A stretch of DNA of 64,000 nt from Lentisphaerota bacterium. Its GTDB lineage: Bacteria > Verrucomicrobiota > Lentisphaeria > Victivallales > UBA1829. The position numbers and the translations under genes were made by a program. This document shows, piece after piece, positions 62,838 through 64,000 of this stretch. The notes beneath the pieces are model-generated. The model saw only the letters and a program-made list of their open reading frames with translations, was not told the origin of the DNA and ran no database searches. Every line of letters starts with the position of its first letter. The first letter of the stretch is position 1. The DNA is taken from the NCBI GenBank assembly GCA_015061915.1, contig SUVR01000008.1, positions 1 to 64,000 on the forward strand. Direction: 5' to 3'.

Positions 62838-63482
62838 TCAGAGACCGGCTTCGTTATTCAGGCGAGTGAAGAATTCGTCCATAAACGCTGCCCGTTCCTT
62901 TGCCAGTTCTCTACCGGAAACGGTAAGCATTTTTTCGGGGAGATGCCGCAATTTTACCAGATATTCCCGGTATGCGGAATCATTTTTACCGTATGCGCTG
63001 GAGTTGACGGCTTCCTCGGCGGTGTTATGGAGGCACGCACCGATCCGTCCGGCGAAATGGAATGCCCGTGCGATGCCGAATGCGCCGGTGGAATCCAGTT
63101 TATCGGCATCATAAACGATCTTCGCTTCCAGACTTTCCGGCACGAGTTTGCCCCGGTAGCGATGTGTCCGGATGCAGGATGTCACATGATCCACGAAATC
63201 CGGCTCACAATTCAGCTGTTCCAGTTCGATCCGGACCAGATCTGCGCCCAGTTGTGCATGATCATCTTTTCCGTTGCTTGCCAGTTCTTCGGGACGGGCA
63301 AAATCGTGAAAGAGAGCGGCTGTCCGGACAACAAAAGAATCTGCTCCCGTTTCGGTTTGCAGGAGCAGTTCAGCGTTGTGAAGGACCCGCAGGGTATGGG
63401 CATAGTCATGACATCCGGGGGCATTGGCGAGTTTTGCTTTTACAATACCCTCGAATGTCTGCCAGAGATCCTGTTCGCTCAT
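62838..63482 (-). CDS. HD-domain phosphohydrolase
   Basis: A 214-residue metal-dependent hydrolase. CHDYAHTLRV (first His near residue 24), ALFHDFAR (HD near 58), a third histidine in DDHAQLGAD, and YDADKLDS (Asp near 129) give the HD-fold metal ligands in order. Substrates are typically nucleotides or phosphate esters; this one is unknown. The start codon overlaps the glgC stop by four bases, so it is translated with glgC and may serve sugar-nucleotide turnover. It ends at a cloverleaf element. Confidence 0.86.
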   Translation of the reverse strand: MSEQDLWQTFEGIVKAKLANAPGCHDYAHTLRVLHNAELLLQTETGADSFVVRTAALFHDFARPEELASNGKDDHAQLGADLVRIELEQLNCEPDFVDHVTSCIRTHRYRGKLVPESLEAKIVYDADKLDSTGAFGIARAFHFAGRIGACLHNTAEEAVNSSAYGKNDSAYREYLVKLRHLPEKMLTVSGRELAKERAAFMDEFFTRLNNEAGL

Positions 63483-64000
63483 CCCTTATGCGTTTCCAGA
63501 CTTTTCGGCAGTTCCAGTTTCTGGTAGTGACGATCCTTGGGGATGACTGTGAGCCACTGGGGATTGCCGTGTGAATCCGGATCAAGATCGATCACATAAT
63601 AGCGCTTGGCATCTTCTTCCCGGTCGTAGCCGATGATGGTGCCTTTGGGGATCCGGTTGTGCTTGTCAATGATGGCGTTCCGGATCCGGCAGTGTTCGGC
63701 GATATCCACATCATTCAGCAGAATACAGTTGTGAACGGTGGCGTAACTGTGGACGAACACCTGATTGAAAAGAACGGAGTTTGTCACCACGCTGCCGGAA
63801 ACGATACAGCCGTCGCACACAATGGAATTGATGGCTTTTCCGATCCGGGGCAGACCGTGCTTATCCACTTCCTCATTGTGAACGAATTTTGCCGGCGGCA
63901 GACTGAAGTGGTAGTTGTAGATGGGCCATTTTGTGTTGTAAAGGTCCAACTGCGGCTTGGTGGCGCGCAGGTCCATATTGGCTTCAAAGAACGCCTTGAG
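63479..64000 (-). CDS. glgC: Glucose-1-phosphate adenylyltransferase, C-terminal part (5' end outside window)
   Basis: The frame is open to the window edge; 173 residues are visible. PQLDLYNTKWPIYNYHFSLP (in part), PPAKFVHNE, then the left-handed beta-helix repeats (SIVCDGCIVSGS, NSVLFNQVFVHS, NCILLNDVDIAEHCRIRNAI) are typical of the ADP-glucose pyrophosphorylase C-terminal allosteric domain. The enzyme supplies ADP-glucose for glycogen. The ending runs further than E. coli GlgC, with a polar tail, and shares four bases with the HD gene start. Confidence 0.92.
   Translation of the reverse strand, partial: LKAFFEANMDLRATKPQLDLYNTKWPIYNYHFSLPPAKFVHNEEVDKHGLPRIGKAINSIVCDGCIVSGSVVTNSVLFNQVFVHSYATVHNCILLNDVDIAEHCRIRNAIIDKHNRIPKGTIIGYDREEDAKRYYVIDLDPDSHGNPQWLTVIPKDRHYQKLELPKSLETHKG

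Noticed and set aside
1-64000. CRISPR array, insertion sequence, rRNA or tRNA genes
   Set aside because: No regularly spaced direct repeats, transposase motifs, rRNA blocks or tRNA cloverleaf sequences were seen.

Overview
The window is a gene-dense bacterial chromosome segment of roughly 50% G+C, carried by a Gram-negative-type cell: there is a Pal lipoprotein, secretin-like proteins, lipoboxes and several LPS-kinase-fold proteins. Two transmembrane Ser/Thr kinases, one next to an ECF sigma factor and a zinc anti-sigma-like protein, together with several Gfo/Idh/MocA sugar oxidoreductases, a TIM-barrel epimerase, a YDG/MBG repeat adhesin-like protein and a diverged FtsZ, point to the PVC superphylum. 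Lentisphaerota (Victivallis-like) is my best guess. That is inference from gene content, as no rRNA or tRNA gene is present.

Layout. 1-4222: end of a giant YDG/MBG repeat protein. 4586-7138: phosphoesterase and purB in one minus-strand operon, plus an orphan terminase-small-subunit-like gene. 7358-12605: NYN/cold-shock protein, a sugar oxidoreductase/epimerase pair, an rRNA methyltransferase and mutY. 12633-20838: a signalling island on the minus strand with sigma factor, ZAS-like protein and kinase joined by overlapping start/stop codons, four zinc-ribbon proteins with membrane segments, a likely small RNA with its own promoter and terminator, and a broken copy of a kinase tail. 20835-27703: a six-gene minus operon (lipoprotein, yicC, cysE, yggS, panE, kinase-fold protein) and a second Ser/Thr kinase. 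27917-34556: tyrS, then ftsA, ftsZ, an M28 peptidase and two LPS-kinase-fold genes as one tightly packed operon. 34662-40975: a membrane protein, clpC, NUDIX, an ABC permease, dut and a PTS EIIA. 41243-50782: pal, ilvE, a sugar oxidoreductase, a WecA-type transferase, an EF-hand membrane protein, lepA and lepB. 50721-56800: an AraC regulator, a sugar oxidoreductase, a DMT transporter, a deacetylase-like protein and proS. 57295-64000: an XRE-cupin-acyl-CoA synthetase fusion, two secretin-like genes, an HD hydrolase and the end of glgC.

Two patterns run across the window. First, four intergenic elements of about 135-170 bp (8319-8476, 41029-41181, 56836-56970, 62662-62830) share one design: a long closing stem around three hairpins, where hairpin 1 plus T-run is a plus-strand terminator, hairpin 3 plus T-run is a minus-strand terminator, and the two T/A runs pair in the middle hairpin. 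Three of the four lie between converging genes. I know no name for them. Second, promoters are unusually uniform: a TTG-type -35 box, 16-17 bp, then TATATT or a close variant. This made it possible to choose starts and to recognise the small RNA as its own transcription unit.
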